Source of the DNA: Halorientalis sp. IM1011
GTDB lineage: Archaea > Halobacteriota > Halobacteria > Halobacteriales > Haloarculaceae
Length of the DNA stretch: 64,000 bases
Reading direction: 5' to 3'
Assembly (NCBI RefSeq): GCF_001989615.1
Contig: NZ_CP019067.1
Span: 2,170,001 to 2,234,000 of the forward strand
Both the position numbers and the translations under genes were made by a program. Within the stretch, counting starts at the first letter, position 1, and each line of letters starts with the position of its first letter. The notes beneath the pieces are model-generated. The model did no database searches and was not told where the DNA came from. It saw only the letters and a program-made list of their open reading frames with translations. Below are positions 1 to 8,625 of this stretch, one piece after another.

Positions 1-23
1 TAGGGTTCGGTCCCGGCTTGACA

Positions 24-34
24 ACCCTTAAGCC
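24..34 (+). promoter_or_regulatory. Probable TATA region for pyrH-lysS
   Basis: A CTTAAG core lies about 25-30 bases before the UMP kinase ATG. This is the usual haloarchaeal TATA position for a nearly leaderless transcript. Only the spacing and AT content support the call. Confidence 0.35.
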
Positions 35-57
35 GGCAACAGGGTAACGCGGTTGTA

Positions 58-750
58 ATGAAAGTCGTCGTCTCTATCGGCGGAAGCGTTCTCGCACCGG
101 ATCTCGACCCGGACCGGGTTCGCGCCTACGCGAACGTCGTCGAGTCGCTGCTCGCGGAGGGCCACCGCGTCGGCGTCGTCGTCGGCGGTGGTACCGTCGC
201 CCGCGACTACATCGCCTCGGCCCGCGAACTCGGAGCCAACGAGATGCAACTCGACCAGCTGGGTATCGGCGTCACCCGCCTGAACGCGCGCCTGCTCGTC
301 GCTGCACTCGGCGACCGGGCCGCCCCGACACCCCCGGAAACGTACGAGGACGCCGGCGCGGCCTTCCACCGCGGCGACGTGCCCGTGATGGGCGGGGTCG
401 CGGCCGCACAGACCACCGACGCGGTCAGCGCCGCACTGGCCGAGTACGTCAACGCCGACCTGCTCGTGTACGCCACGAGCGTCCCCGGCGTGTTCAGCGC
501 CGACCCGAACGAACACGACGACGCGACGAAGTACACCGAACTGTCGGCCGACGAACTCGTGGACGTGATCGCAGACATCGAGATGGCCGCCGGGAGCAAC
601 GCCCCGGTCGACCTGCTGGCCGCGAAAGTGATCCAGCGGGCGAACCTCCGGGCCGTGGTGCTGGACGGCACCGACCCCGAAGCCGTCACGCGCGCGGTCC
701 TCGACGACGACCACGATGGGACCGAGGTCGTCCCGGGTGATGGGGTGTGA
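58..750 (+). CDS. pyrH: UMP kinase (archaeal PyrH type)
   Basis: Phosphorylates UMP to UDP in pyrimidine nucleotide synthesis; cytosolic. The 230-residue protein has the amino-acid-kinase fold signs: N-terminal KVVVSIGGSV, the glycine loop VVGGGTVARDY near residues 60-70, and a central NADLLVYAT strand followed by VPGVFSADP. Length matches archaeal UMP kinases, which lack the allosteric features of bacterial ones. The ATG at 58 directly precedes MKVVVSIGG, and a TATA-like element sits about 27 bases upstream. The stop overlaps the GTG start of lysyl-tRNA synthetase by a GTGA tetranucleotide, so the two genes are probably translationally coupled. Confidence 0.95.
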   Translation: MKVVVSIGGSVLAPDLDPDRVRAYANVVESLLAEGHRVGVVVGGGTVARDYIASARELGANEMQLDQLGIGVTRLNARLLVAALGDRAAPTPPETYEDAGAAFHRGDVPVMGGVAAAQTTDAVSAALAEYVNADLLVYATSVPGVFSADPNEHDDATKYTELSADELVDVIADIEMAAGSNAPVDLLAAKVIQRANLRAVVLDGTDPEAVTRAVLDDDHDGTEVVPGDGV

Positions 751-2444
751 CCGGCGACCGTGCACCACCCGCAATCGACGTGGACCTCGACGACGAGGCC
801 ATCTACGACCCCTACGCGGTCGGGACGAGCGACCGCCGGGCCTTCTGGGCCGACGCCGTCGCCGACGCAATACTCGCTACGGACCCCGACGAGCCAATCG
901 TCATCAAGGGCGGCGTCTCCCCCTCCGGCGTGCCCCACATCGGCCACTTCAACGAGATCCTGCGGAGCTACTTCGTGGCCGAGGCGCTGCGCGACCGGGA
1001 TCGGGAGGTCCGGCAGGTGTTCACGACCGACGACAAAGACCCCCTGCGGAAGATTCCCCGGACGCTCGCCGATCTGGACTGGAACGTGGTCGACTTCGGC
1101 GACGACGCCGTCGACTCGGCCGCCGTCGGCCAGAATCTCGGCAAACCGTACACGGACATTCCAGATCCCTTCGGCTGCTGTGACTCCTACGGCGCACACT
1201 TCACGGAACTCCTGCTCCGGGCGGCCGACCTCGTGGACGTCCCCATCGAGTTCGTCTCGAACACCGACCTCTACGAGGCGGGCGAGTTCGAGCCCGTGAC
1301 TCGCGACCTGCTCTCCCGCGCGGACGAGGCCCGGACCCTCCTGGGCGACTACCAGGACAGTGTCGACGAGGACTACACGCCCTTCACTCCCCAGTGTGCC
1401 GAATGCGGGAAGCTCACCGGCGAGGTCACGAGTGTCGACCTCGACGCCGGCGAGGTCGAGTACACCTGCACGGATCTGGAGGCCGGCGACCGGACGATCC
1501 AGGGCTGTGGCCACGAGGGGACGGCCACGCTCCGGGAGGGCAAGCTCCCGTGGCGGTTCGAGTGGCCGGGCCAGTGGGACATTCTGGGTGTGGACTTCGA
1601 GCCGTTCGGGAAGGACCACGCGGAGGGGTCCTGGCCCAGCGGCGAGGACGTCGCCCGGAACCTGCTCGATATCGACCCGCCGGTCCCGATGGTCTACGAG
1701 TGGTTCACGCTCGACGGCGAAGCGCTCTCCTCCTCCTCGGGCAACATCGTCACGGTCGCGGAGGTGCTGGAACTGCTCGAACCGGAGGTGTTCCGCTACT
1801 TCTTCGTGAAGAACCCCCGCAAGCAACGGGATTTCAGCGTCGAGACGTTGGACCAGCTGGTCGACGAGTTCGATCACTTCGAGCGGGTCTACTTCGGCGA
1901 CGCCGAGCCCCGGGACGAGACCGAGGCGGAACTCGTCGATAGGGCCTATCCGATGATCGTCGATTCGGTGCCCGAGCGCCAGCCCGTCCGGATCCCCTAC
2001 ACCTTCGCCGCCGTGTTGGGCATGACCGACGACCTGGAACTGCGGGAGACGATGGCTCGACGCGAAGGCCACATTCCAGACGATGCCACGCCCGAGCAGG
2101 TCCACGCCGCACTCTCCCGCGTCGAGGGGGCACGCGCCTGGGCCGAGCGGACCGACAACGAGTACAACTACCGGCTGGCCGAGGACCTGCCCGACGTGGA
2201 CCTCGACGAGGACACCGCCGCCGCGCTGTCCGACCTCGCCGAGTTCGTCGCGGAGACCGACGACGGCGAGGAGATCCAGGGCGAGATCTACGAGGCGGCC
2301 AAGCGTCACGATATCGAGGTGAGCGACTTCTTCGCGGCGGGCTATCGACTCTTCCTCGACACGGATCAGGGCCCCCGGCTCGGTCCCTTCCTCGCGGCGC
2401 TGGACGAGGCGTTCGTCCTCGATCGGTTGCGCCGGGAGGACTGA
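747..2444 (+). CDS. lysS: Lysyl-tRNA synthetase, class I
   Basis: Charges tRNA-Lys with lysine. This is the class I enzyme found in most archaea. The 565-residue protein carries the HIGH-type motif in SGVPHIGHFNE (about residues 57-67). A zinc-binding stretch has CAEC near residue 217 with further cysteines 30-40 residues on. The KMSKS position reads ALSSSSGN, so both lysines of the consensus are replaced. An alpha-helical anticodon-cage region fills the C-terminal third. The GTG at 747 overlaps the pyrH stop. No better ATG exists before the conserved core. The pyrH-lysS pairing suggests a housekeeping operon. Confidence 0.95.
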   Translation: MTGDRAPPAIDVDLDDEAIYDPYAVGTSDRRAFWADAVADAILATDPDEPIVIKGGVSPSGVPHIGHFNEILRSYFVAEALRDRDREVRQVFTTDDKDPLRKIPRTLADLDWNVVDFGDDAVDSAAVGQNLGKPYTDIPDPFGCCDSYGAHFTELLLRAADLVDVPIEFVSNTDLYEAGEFEPVTRDLLSRADEARTLLGDYQDSVDEDYTPFTPQCAECGKLTGEVTSVDLDAGEVEYTCTDLEAGDRTIQGCGHEGTATLREGKLPWRFEWPGQWDILGVDFEPFGKDHAEGSWPSGEDVARNLLDIDPPVPMVYEWFTLDGEALSSSSGNIVTVAEVLELLEPEVFRYFFVKNPRKQRDFSVETLDQLVDEFDHFERVYFGDAEPRDETEAELVDRAYPMIVDSVPERQPVRIPYTFAAVLGMTDDLELRETMARREGHIPDDATPEQVHAALSRVEGARAWAERTDNEYNYRLAEDLPDVDLDEDTAAALSDLAEFVAETDDGEEIQGEIYEAAKRHDIEVSDFFAAGYRLFLDTDQGPRLGPFLAALDEAFVLDRLRRED

Positions 2445-2525
2445 GGCGGCCGTCCCGCGGCGCGGTTCCCGCGTGTCGTGTCCCGAACCAAACCCTCTTG
2501 ACCGGCAGGCCCGTCAGCTTGAGCG

Positions 2526-4349
2526 ATGGCAGACCTGTTGGTGTGGGTACTCGCCGGGATCCTCCTCTATACGCTGGTGATGATGACGTTGCGGACCAGG
2601 GGGTGGCTCCCGGAGTACATCCGCGTGTCCGGGCCGATCACGACCATCCATACGCAGCGCGGGCGGGCCTTCCTGAACTGGCTCGCCGGGCCGAAGCGCT
2701 TCTGGCGAGCGTACGGCAACTTCGGCGTCGGCATCGCCCTGGTAACGATGGCCGGCATGCTGGTCGTCGTACTGACGGCCGCGCTCGGGAGCGTCCTTTC
2801 GCCCGATGCGACACCTTCCGAGGTCCGCAACCCCCAGAACGTCCTCGTGATTCCGGGCGTCAACGAGTTCCTCCCGCTGTCGGCTGCGCCCGGCATCGTC
2901 TTCGGCCTCCTGGTCGGGCTGGTCGTCCACGAGGGCGGCCACGGCCTGCTCTGTCGGGTCGAGAACATCGACATCGACTCGATGGGACTGGCCCTCTTCG
3001 CGTTCATCCCCGTCGGGGCGTTCGTCGAACCCGACGAGGAGAGCCGCAACGAGGCCGACCGGGGCTCTCAGACCCGGATGTTCTCGGCCGGCGTGATGAA
3101 CAACTTCGCGATCACCCTGCTCGCCTTCGCCCTCCTCTTCGGGCCCGTCGTCGGCTCCATCGCCGTCGCCGACGGCGCGCCGGTGGGCCAGTCACTGCCC
3201 GGTTCGACCGCCGAGGATGCCGGCATCGAACGCGGCGACCTCATCACCGCGGTCAACGGTACCGACATCGACGACCCCGACCGGCTCGAAACCGTCCTCC
3301 GGGATACTCCGGGACAGCGGGTCGCGGTCGAACTCGACGGCGACCGGACGATCCAGGTGACTCGGGAGCCGACGATCACGGCGACGGTCCCGCAGGTGAT
3401 CGCCGGCCGCGACGACGAGTCCGGGATCAACTGGAGCGAAAACTCCCCGACGGACGTGGTGGCGGTCAACGGGACGGCGGTTAGCACCGAACGCGGGTTC
3501 GAGCGGGCGGTCACCAACCACACCGTCGCCAGAGTCGAGACCGACAACGGCACCGCGACGTTCCCGGCCGGCGCGTTCGTGATCCGGACCTTCGAGGACG
3601 GGCCGCTCGGGAACACGACCGCACCGACCGACCGGTACATGATCGTCACCTCGGTCGCCGGCGAGCGGGTGATCGACCCGGCCACGCTGAGCGACGCGCT
3701 CCGTGACGAACAACCCGGGACGACGGTCCCCGTCGAGACGTACGTCCTCCGGGACGGCGACTTCGAGCGGAACGTCTACAACGTCACGCTCGATCCGCAT
3801 CCGAACGGCGACGGCGGGTTCATCGGCGTCGCGCCCGCGCGGGGCGTCAGCGGACTGGTCATCAACGACTTCGGTATCAAGACCTACCCCGCCGAGGACT
3901 TCCTCGGACTCCTCCAGGGCGACGCGGACGCCTTCGGCGGCATCTCCGGCGGATCCGTGCTCGACCGGGTGTTCATGGTGTTGATCCTGCCGTTCATCGG
4001 CGTGCTCCAGCCCCAGATCGGCTACAACTTCGCCGGGTTCGTCCCCGAGATCGCCAACTTCTACACGGCGACCGGCCTGCTCGGCGGGCTGGGTGGCGGC
4101 GTCCTGATCGCGGCCAACCTGCTGTTCTGGACCGCCTGGGTGAACCTCCAGCTCGGCATGTTCAACCTCGTCCCGACCTTCCCGCTGGACGGGGGGCACA
4201 TCCTCCGGACCAGCGCCGAGGCGGTCATCTCCCGGCTCCCGATCGAGGGCGGGCGTCGGCTGACGACGACGGTCACCATCTCGGTCAGCCTGCTGATGAT
4301 CGCCGGCCTCTTCCTGATGATCTTCGGCCCGCAGCTGTTCACCGGCTGA
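2526..4349 (+). CDS. Membrane zinc metalloprotease, M50 / site-2 protease family, with PDZ
   Basis: Intramembrane protease, probably acting in regulated proteolysis or envelope stress; the substrate is unknown. The 607-residue protein starts with a hydrophobic helix (residues 4-18). It has the zinc motif HEGGH at about 135-139 inside a membrane segment, and a PDZ domain at about 220-290 (AEDAGIERGDLITAVNG). A second long extracytoplasmic region follows. The second catalytic motif NLVPTFPLDGGH begins near residue 547, between C-terminal membrane helices. This order is typical of archaeal M50 proteins. It stands alone, about 80 bases after lysS. A run of PDZ-like sequence at 290-440 may be a second, degenerate PDZ. 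Confidence 0.92.
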   Translation: MADLLVWVLAGILLYTLVMMTLRTRGWLPEYIRVSGPITTIHTQRGRAFLNWLAGPKRFWRAYGNFGVGIALVTMAGMLVVVLTAALGSVLSPDATPSEVRNPQNVLVIPGVNEFLPLSAAPGIVFGLLVGLVVHEGGHGLLCRVENIDIDSMGLALFAFIPVGAFVEPDEESRNEADRGSQTRMFSAGVMNNFAITLLAFALLFGPVVGSIAVADGAPVGQSLPGSTAEDAGIERGDLITAVNGTDIDDPDRLETVLRDTPGQRVAVELDGDRTIQVTREPTITATVPQVIAGRDDESGINWSENSPTDVVAVNGTAVSTERGFERAVTNHTVARVETDNGTATFPAGAFVIRTFEDGPLGNTTAPTDRYMIVTSVAGERVIDPATLSDALRDEQPGTTVPVETYVLRDGDFERNVYNVTLDPHPNGDGGFIGVAPARGVSGLVINDFGIKTYPAEDFLGLLQGDADAFGGISGGSVLDRVFMVLILPFIGVLQPQIGYNFAGFVPEIANFYTATGLLGGLGGGVLIAANLLFWTAWVNLQLGMFNLVPTFPLDGGHILRTSAEAVISRLPIEGGRRLTTTVTISVSLLMIAGLFLMIFGPQLFTG

Positions 4350-4419
4350 CGGTCCCGGCTCCGCCGTCGTTGCGACCGAGAACGGAAACCTCCTTACGGA
4401 GCGGTCCGAACGGACGCGC

Positions 4420-6372
4420 ATGACTCAGCGCGACCCGCCGCCGACGGAGGAAGGGTGGTACGCACTGCACGACTTCCGAACGATCGACTGGGACGCCTGG
4501 CGGTCGGCCCCCGAACGGAAGCGCCAGCGCGCTATCGCGGAGGGAATAGAGTACCTCCAGTCCCACGTCGCCCTCGACGACGTGTCCGACCCCGGCGAGT
4601 TCGGCGGCGGCCGAACAGCGATATTCACCGTCGTCGGCCACAAGGCCGACCTCATGATCGTCCACCTGCGCCAGACGGTCGGCCACCTCGAAGCCGCCGA
4701 ACGTCGCTTCGAGCAGACGGCCCTCGCGGAGTTCACCGAACAGCCGACCTCCTACCTCTCCGTCACCGAGGCTTCGGGATACACCGAGCGCGCCCGCGAG
4801 TACTTCGAGGGCGAGGTCGACGACGATTCGGGACTGGCCCAGTACATCCAGCAGCGCCTCCACCCCGAAATCCCGGACGCCGGTCACGTCTGTTTCTACC
4901 CGATGAGCAAGCGCCGCCAGCCCGAACAGAACTGGTACGATCTGCCCTTCGACGAGCGGGCCGAGCACATGGCCCGCCACGGCGACATCGGGCGGGGCTA
5001 CGGCGGCAAGGTCAACCAGATGATCGCCTCCAGCGTCGGCTTCGACGACTACGAGTGGGGCATCACGCTGTGGGCCGACGATCCCACCGACATCAAAGAC
5101 CTGCTCAACGAGATGCGCTTCGACCCCTCGTCCTCCAAATTCGCCGAGTTCGGCCCCTTCTACTTCGGCAAGCGGTTCCCGCCCGAGGACCTCGACGCCC
5201 TGCTCGCGGGCGAACCGGTCCCGACCGATAGCGAGGCCGCGAGCGCCGAGGCAGGCGGGTCACCCCACGGCGAGAGTCACCCCCACGGCGATACGAACGG
5301 CCACGGCGGGAGCGACCACGGTCACGCCCACGGGCAGACCGACGCCGACGAGCACCCACCGACCGAGGCCGAGGACGAGAGCAGTGACCACCCCAGCGGT
5401 TCCTCGGGCGGCCGGCCGGACCCGGGCGACGCCGACCTCGACGTGGACGACGAACTCGAAGGTAAACTCGCCAACCTCGGCCTGTTCCCCGGGCAGGACT
5501 ACGACGAGGGGACCTTCGGGCTCGTCTTCTACTCCGAGGCCGACGCCGCCGACCTCGCCGACGAGGTCGACGGTCTGCGGGGTAACTTCGACCACTACGA
5601 CACCCACGTCCTCACGACCGTTCGCGCCAACGAGGGCCGGGCGGCCATCGCTAGCGTCTGGGAGACCGAGAGCGCCGCCGACACCGCTGCGGGCTTCCTG
5701 AACGATCTGGCGGGAATCGTCGAGGGCTACCGCGGCCCGCTCGGCGAGCAGGACGACGACGAACCCGAGGCGGCCGGCACCGACGACGAGATCCGCGGCC
5801 AGCTGGCCGAGGACGACATCTACGCCGGCACGCCCCGCGGCGAGGACGTGTTCGCGCTCGTGCTCTATTCCGAGGCCGACGCCGAGACTCTCTTCGATGA
5901 GGTCGACGGCCTCCGGGACAGCTTCGATCACTACGACAGTCACGTCAAAACGGCCGTTTACGACACCAGGGACGACGCGAGCGATCGCTCCGCGGTCGTC
6001 TCCCTCTGGGAGACCGAGAAAGCCGCCGAGAAGGCCGCCGGCTTCCTCTCGGACCTGCCCGAGGTCGTCGGGCGCGCCGGCGAGGGCGAGGGCTTCGGCA
6101 CTATGGGCATGTTCTACACCGTCAAGCCCGACTATCGCGAGGAGTTCACCGAACGGTTCGACGCCGTCGGCGACCTCCTGGCGGACATGGAGGGCCACCG
6201 CGAGACGGCCCTGCTGGTCAACCGCGAGGACGCAAACGACATGTTCATCGCCAGCCAGTGGGACTCGCAGGACGACGCCATGGCCTTCTTCCGCTCGGAG
6301 GAGTTCTCCGAGACCGTCTCCTGGGGACAGGAAGTCCTCGACGACCGGCCGCGGCACGTGTTCCTGGCCTAG
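4420..6372 (+). CDS. pitA: Chlorite-dismutase/HemQ-type heme protein fused to ABM-like domains (PitA-like)
   Basis: The 650-residue fusion has a chlorite-dismutase-family domain at about 10-255. It carries the HemQ-type NWYDLPF motif (Tyr173) and a predicted proximal heme histidine in MARHG (His187), followed by GRGYGGKV and EWGITLW. A histidine/glycine/aspartate-rich linker (about 282-312) follows. Next are two similar repeats beginning FGLVFYSEAD and FALVLYSEAD (about 369 and 482), then a C-terminal antibiotic-biosynthesis-monooxygenase-like domain (about 560-650). Such fusions are known from haloarchaea as PitA-like proteins. The HemQ tyrosine suggests coproheme decarboxylation or a related heme role rather than chlorite removal. 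The substrate is inferred only. It lies next to a nickel-transport patch. Confidence 0.88.
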   Translation: MTQRDPPPTEEGWYALHDFRTIDWDAWRSAPERKRQRAIAEGIEYLQSHVALDDVSDPGEFGGGRTAIFTVVGHKADLMIVHLRQTVGHLEAAERRFEQTALAEFTEQPTSYLSVTEASGYTERAREYFEGEVDDDSGLAQYIQQRLHPEIPDAGHVCFYPMSKRRQPEQNWYDLPFDERAEHMARHGDIGRGYGGKVNQMIASSVGFDDYEWGITLWADDPTDIKDLLNEMRFDPSSSKFAEFGPFYFGKRFPPEDLDALLAGEPVPTDSEAASAEAGGSPHGESHPHGDTNGHGGSDHGHAHGQTDADEHPPTEAEDESSDHPSGSSGGRPDPGDADLDVDDELEGKLANLGLFPGQDYDEGTFGLVFYSEADAADLADEVDGLRGNFDHYDTHVLTTVRANEGRAAIASVWETESAADTAAGFLNDLAGIVEGYRGPLGEQDDDEPEAAGTDDEIRGQLAEDDIYAGTPRGEDVFALVLYSEADAETLFDEVDGLRDSFDHYDSHVKTAVYDTRDDASDRSAVVSLWETEKAAEKAAGFLSDLPEVVGRAGEGEGFGTMGMFYTVKPDYREEFTERFDAVGDLLADMEGHRETALLVNREDANDMFIASQWDSQDDAMAFFRSEEFSETVSWGQEVLDDRPRHVFLA

Positions 6373-6510
6373 CACGTTTTTCCCGCTCGGGTTCGCCTTC
6401 GGCGAACCACTCGCGGCAAAAACGTGCGTGAAAAACTGCCCGCGAGTCGCGCCTACGGCGCGCTCGCGGCGAACCGCGCTCGCTTCGCTCGCGCGGATGC
6501 TAGTTTCGGG
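6372..6510. repeat. Hairpin cluster on the left flank of the nickel patch
   Basis: Directly after the pitA stop lies a long inverted repeat (6372-6427). Its outer arms are GCACGTTTTT and AAAAACGTGC, and its inner arms GGTTCGCC and GGCGAACC close on a TTC loop. Two further GC-rich dyads follow up to about 6510 (around CGCGCC-TAC-GGCGCG, then CCGCGC with GCGCGG). They could end transcription of pitA and of the converging transporter gene. Related arms occur on the other side of the nickel patch near 8017-8069. Confidence 0.6.
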
Positions 6511-6562
6511 CGACTTCGAGTGTAACAGTCGATACTGTGTACGTGCGAATTGAACAGGTAAG

Positions 6563-7390
6563 TCAGAACACTCCGGTGATGAACCCTGCCCCCATGATGA
6601 TGAGGACAGCTGCGGAAAACACCGGAAGGTACGGCGTGTACTGCTCGATTTTCTCCTCGGAGCGTTGGTATCCTGCAATCAACAGCATCGTCAGCCCAAC
6701 GATACCCACGATGACGGTGAGAGCGTACGCACTCATCAGTTCAAGACAGTAGTTTGACCCGGCGCAGAGTGCAATAATCTCGAACTCTTCTTCGTGGGCG
6801 AATCCAAGTACGAACGCGAACCACCCGATCCCAAGGAGGCCACGGTCAGCAGTTGCTTCGGGGTCATCATGTGAGTGAGAGTGCCCACCAACAAAGGGAA
6901 CGAATCCTTTCAAACGAGCTATCAGTCCATCGTTGTGATTGTGTGAATGGCTCTGCTCGTGAGAATGGCCTGAATGCTCGTCCAGATCGTGGTGGTCGTG
7001 GCTGTGATGGTTGGAATGGTCGTCATCACTGTGACTGCCGTGAGAATGCCCGTGGAAGTATTCACGAATTCCAAGTGCGATGAGTAGGACACCGGCAACA
7101 AGACTGACTGGCCCGCCGATTTGGATACCACCGGGTATCGTCATCGGCTCGTTGACCTGCGTGAGGTTGAAGTAGTCTTTCGCGAAAAAGAACACCCCCA
7201 CCATCGCAATACTGCTGATAAGGTGGCCGACGCCGATAATGAGACTCGCCGCGAATCCGTACACCCACTTGTTCGTCTGGTCGAGCGCATATGAGGCGGC
7301 AACGGGCCACCCATGACCCGGTTCGATCCCGTGAACAGCGCCGAGCGCAACTGCCCCGAGGAAGAGACCGAACGCTTCGCCGTGTAACAT
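6563..7390 (-). CDS. NicO/RcnA-type nickel-cobalt transporter
   Basis: Membrane transporter for nickel or cobalt, probably efflux by resemblance to RcnA. The 275-residue protein has about six hydrophobic segments. The N-terminal signature HGIEPGHG is typical of the family. A long histidine-rich cytoplasmic loop (roughly residues 105-155, about twenty His) and a second short one (GGHSHSHDD) follow. I start it at the ATG at 7390. An upstream in-frame extension to 7609 would run across the divergent regulator and has no family similarity. It faces a NikR-like gene, which probably controls it from the shared 103-bp intergenic region. Base composition is visibly less GC-rich than the neighbours, suggesting transfer. 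Uptake rather than efflux cannot be excluded. Confidence 0.85.
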   Translation of the reverse strand: MLHGEAFGLFLGAVALGAVHGIEPGHGWPVAASYALDQTNKWVYGFAASLIIGVGHLISSIAMVGVFFFAKDYFNLTQVNEPMTIPGGIQIGGPVSLVAGVLLIALGIREYFHGHSHGSHSDDDHSNHHSHDHHDLDEHSGHSHEQSHSHNHNDGLIARLKGFVPFVGGHSHSHDDPEATADRGLLGIGWFAFVLGFAHEEEFEIIALCAGSNYCLELMSAYALTVIVGIVGLTMLLIAGYQRSEEKIEQYTPYLPVFSAAVLIIMGAGFITGVF

Positions 7391-7415
7391 CCTGATCGAG
7401 AATCTGCTACCGACG

Positions 7416-7434
7416 TGAATAACGGTTGTTAATA
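7416..7434. promoter_or_regulatory. Possible operator between NicO and NikR
   Basis: A short dyad centred on TAAC-GGTT-GTTA (7420-7431) sits between the divergent transporter and regulator starts. It is in a good place for a NikR-type site, but the arms are only four perfect bases, so support is weak. Confidence 0.25.
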
Positions 7435-7493
7435 CCGAAATGGGTGAATCGTCATACGAGAACCTCTTGTAGAAAAACGGCGAACCACTACCT

Positions 7494-7889
7494 ATGCGAA
7501 CGAGTTTCAATATTCCAGACGAAGTCGTCGAAGAGTTCGACCGAGTCTGGCAAGAACAGGACATCGAAAACAGGTCCCGGGCGGTTCGAGAAGCGATGCT
7601 GGAGTACATCGAGTCACACTCCCGCCTCGAAGAGACAAGCGGGGAAATTGTCGCGCTCGTTGCGTTCGATTATCGCCACCATGAGGTGATACAGGAACTC
7701 CATGCAGTCCAACACGAGTACCAAGACGTGATCCTCAACACGAGTCATACGCACCAGGGGGAATGGTGCCTCGAATCACTGTTTTGTCGGGGACCAACTG
7801 AGCAGGTGCGCACCCTCACCTACCGACTCCGCGACTTCGATGGCGTCAATCGGGTTAAGGTGATGGTCATCCGGGACGGCGAAGAATGA
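7494..7889 (+). CDS. nikR: NikR-like nickel-responsive ribbon-helix-helix regulator
   Basis: The 131-residue protein has an N-terminal ribbon-helix-helix (RTSFNIPDEVVEEFDRVW, then RSRAVREAMLEYI). An ACT-like C-terminal domain contains nickel-ligand candidates: a His in VQHEY, then HTH eleven residues later, then a Cys in EWCLE. This matches the His/His-x-His/Cys pattern of NikR. The last spacing appears one residue shorter than in the E. coli protein as I recall it. It is divergent from the NicO/RcnA-type transporter, its likely target. It belongs to the same lower-GC patch. Confidence 0.82.
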   Translation: MRTSFNIPDEVVEEFDRVWQEQDIENRSRAVREAMLEYIESHSRLEETSGEIVALVAFDYRHHEVIQELHAVQHEYQDVILNTSHTHQGEWCLESLFCRGPTEQVRTLTYRLRDFDGVNRVKVMVIRDGEE

Positions 7890-7953
7890 CGATCTGCCAG
7901 AACCTCCGAGAGGTTCACTCGCTATGTACTTCACCTGTACTGAGCACCAGTAT

Positions 7954-8069
7954 CCGCGGCCCGAAGCGCCGCGGTTCACTGAATCGAGGCCGAAGGCCGA
8001 GATTCAGCCTTTTTCGCCCACGTTTTTGGCGAGGGGGTCGCGGAGCGACCCCCTCGCGAAAAAGGTGGG
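7954..8069. repeat. Hairpin cluster on the right flank of the nickel patch
   Basis: Three dyads follow one another. The first is CCGCGG with CCGCGG (7954-7974). The second is CTGAATC with GATTCAG around GGCC-GAA-GGCC (7978-8006). The third is a long hairpin (8017-8069) with a 12-bp perfect core GCGAGGGGGTCG and a three-base loop. That core extends through TTTTT/AAAAA to CCCAC/GTGGG with two mismatches. The remaining 7890-7953 shows nothing recognisable. Placement after nikR fits termination; similarity to the left flank suggests a repeated element. Confidence 0.6.
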
Positions 8070-8108
8070 TTCGAAACGTTCTACCGTCCCATCCGTCTTG
8101 ATTGGGAT

Positions 8109-8585
8109 ATGAGCGTAATTCGGCTCGTCTGGGCCACTGCGACGGGGCCGACGCCGACGGCCTCCTACGACGCGGCCCTGGCCGAGGCCAACGTCCACAA
8201 CTTCAATCTGATTCAGGTCTCCTCCGTCATCCCGGCCGAAGCCCACCTCGAAGCGGTCGGTGAGGCCCCGGATCTCGGTGTGGTCGGTGACGGGCTGACA
8301 GTGGTGCAGGGTCGCCACACCGCGCCGCCGGGCGAGGCGGGCGCGGCCGGCATCGGCTGGGCGCGCAGCGAGTCCGGCCGGGGCATCTTCTACGAGGCCG
8401 ACGGCGAGAGCGAGGCGGTCGTCAGCGAGCGGATCGAGGACGGACTGGCGTCGGGCACGGAACTCCGGGACTGGTCGTTCGTCGACGAGGATTCGATCAC
8501 CGTCGAAGCCGAACCCGATCCAGACGAGTATACGACGGCGCTGGTGATCGCGGCGTACGGAGAGAGTCGGTCACTCCTGCAGTAG
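8109..8585 (+). CDS. pdaD: Pyruvoyl-dependent arginine decarboxylase (PdaD)
   Basis: Converts arginine to agmatine. In archaea this feeds polyamine synthesis and agmatidine modification of tRNA-Ile. The 158-residue proenzyme contains the self-cleavage site in QVSSVIP, with cleavage expected between Ser38 and Ser39 to give the pyruvoyl-bearing alpha subunit. Other family marks are GIGWARSESG and GIFYEADG in the middle, the latter with the catalytic glutamate. Length equals the archaeal family norm. The ATG at 8109 precedes a typical SVIRLVWATATGP start. It is followed 40 bases later by a conserved haloarchaeal small protein. Confidence 0.95.
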   Translation: MSVIRLVWATATGPTPTASYDAALAEANVHNFNLIQVSSVIPAEAHLEAVGEAPDLGVVGDGLTVVQGRHTAPPGEAGAAGIGWARSESGRGIFYEADGESEAVVSERIEDGLASGTELRDWSFVDEDSITVEAEPDPDEYTTALVIAAYGESRSLLQ

Positions 8586-8625
8586 CCGGCGGATTTTTAC
8601 GTGGGTCGCTCCTATCAGGAGGTCA

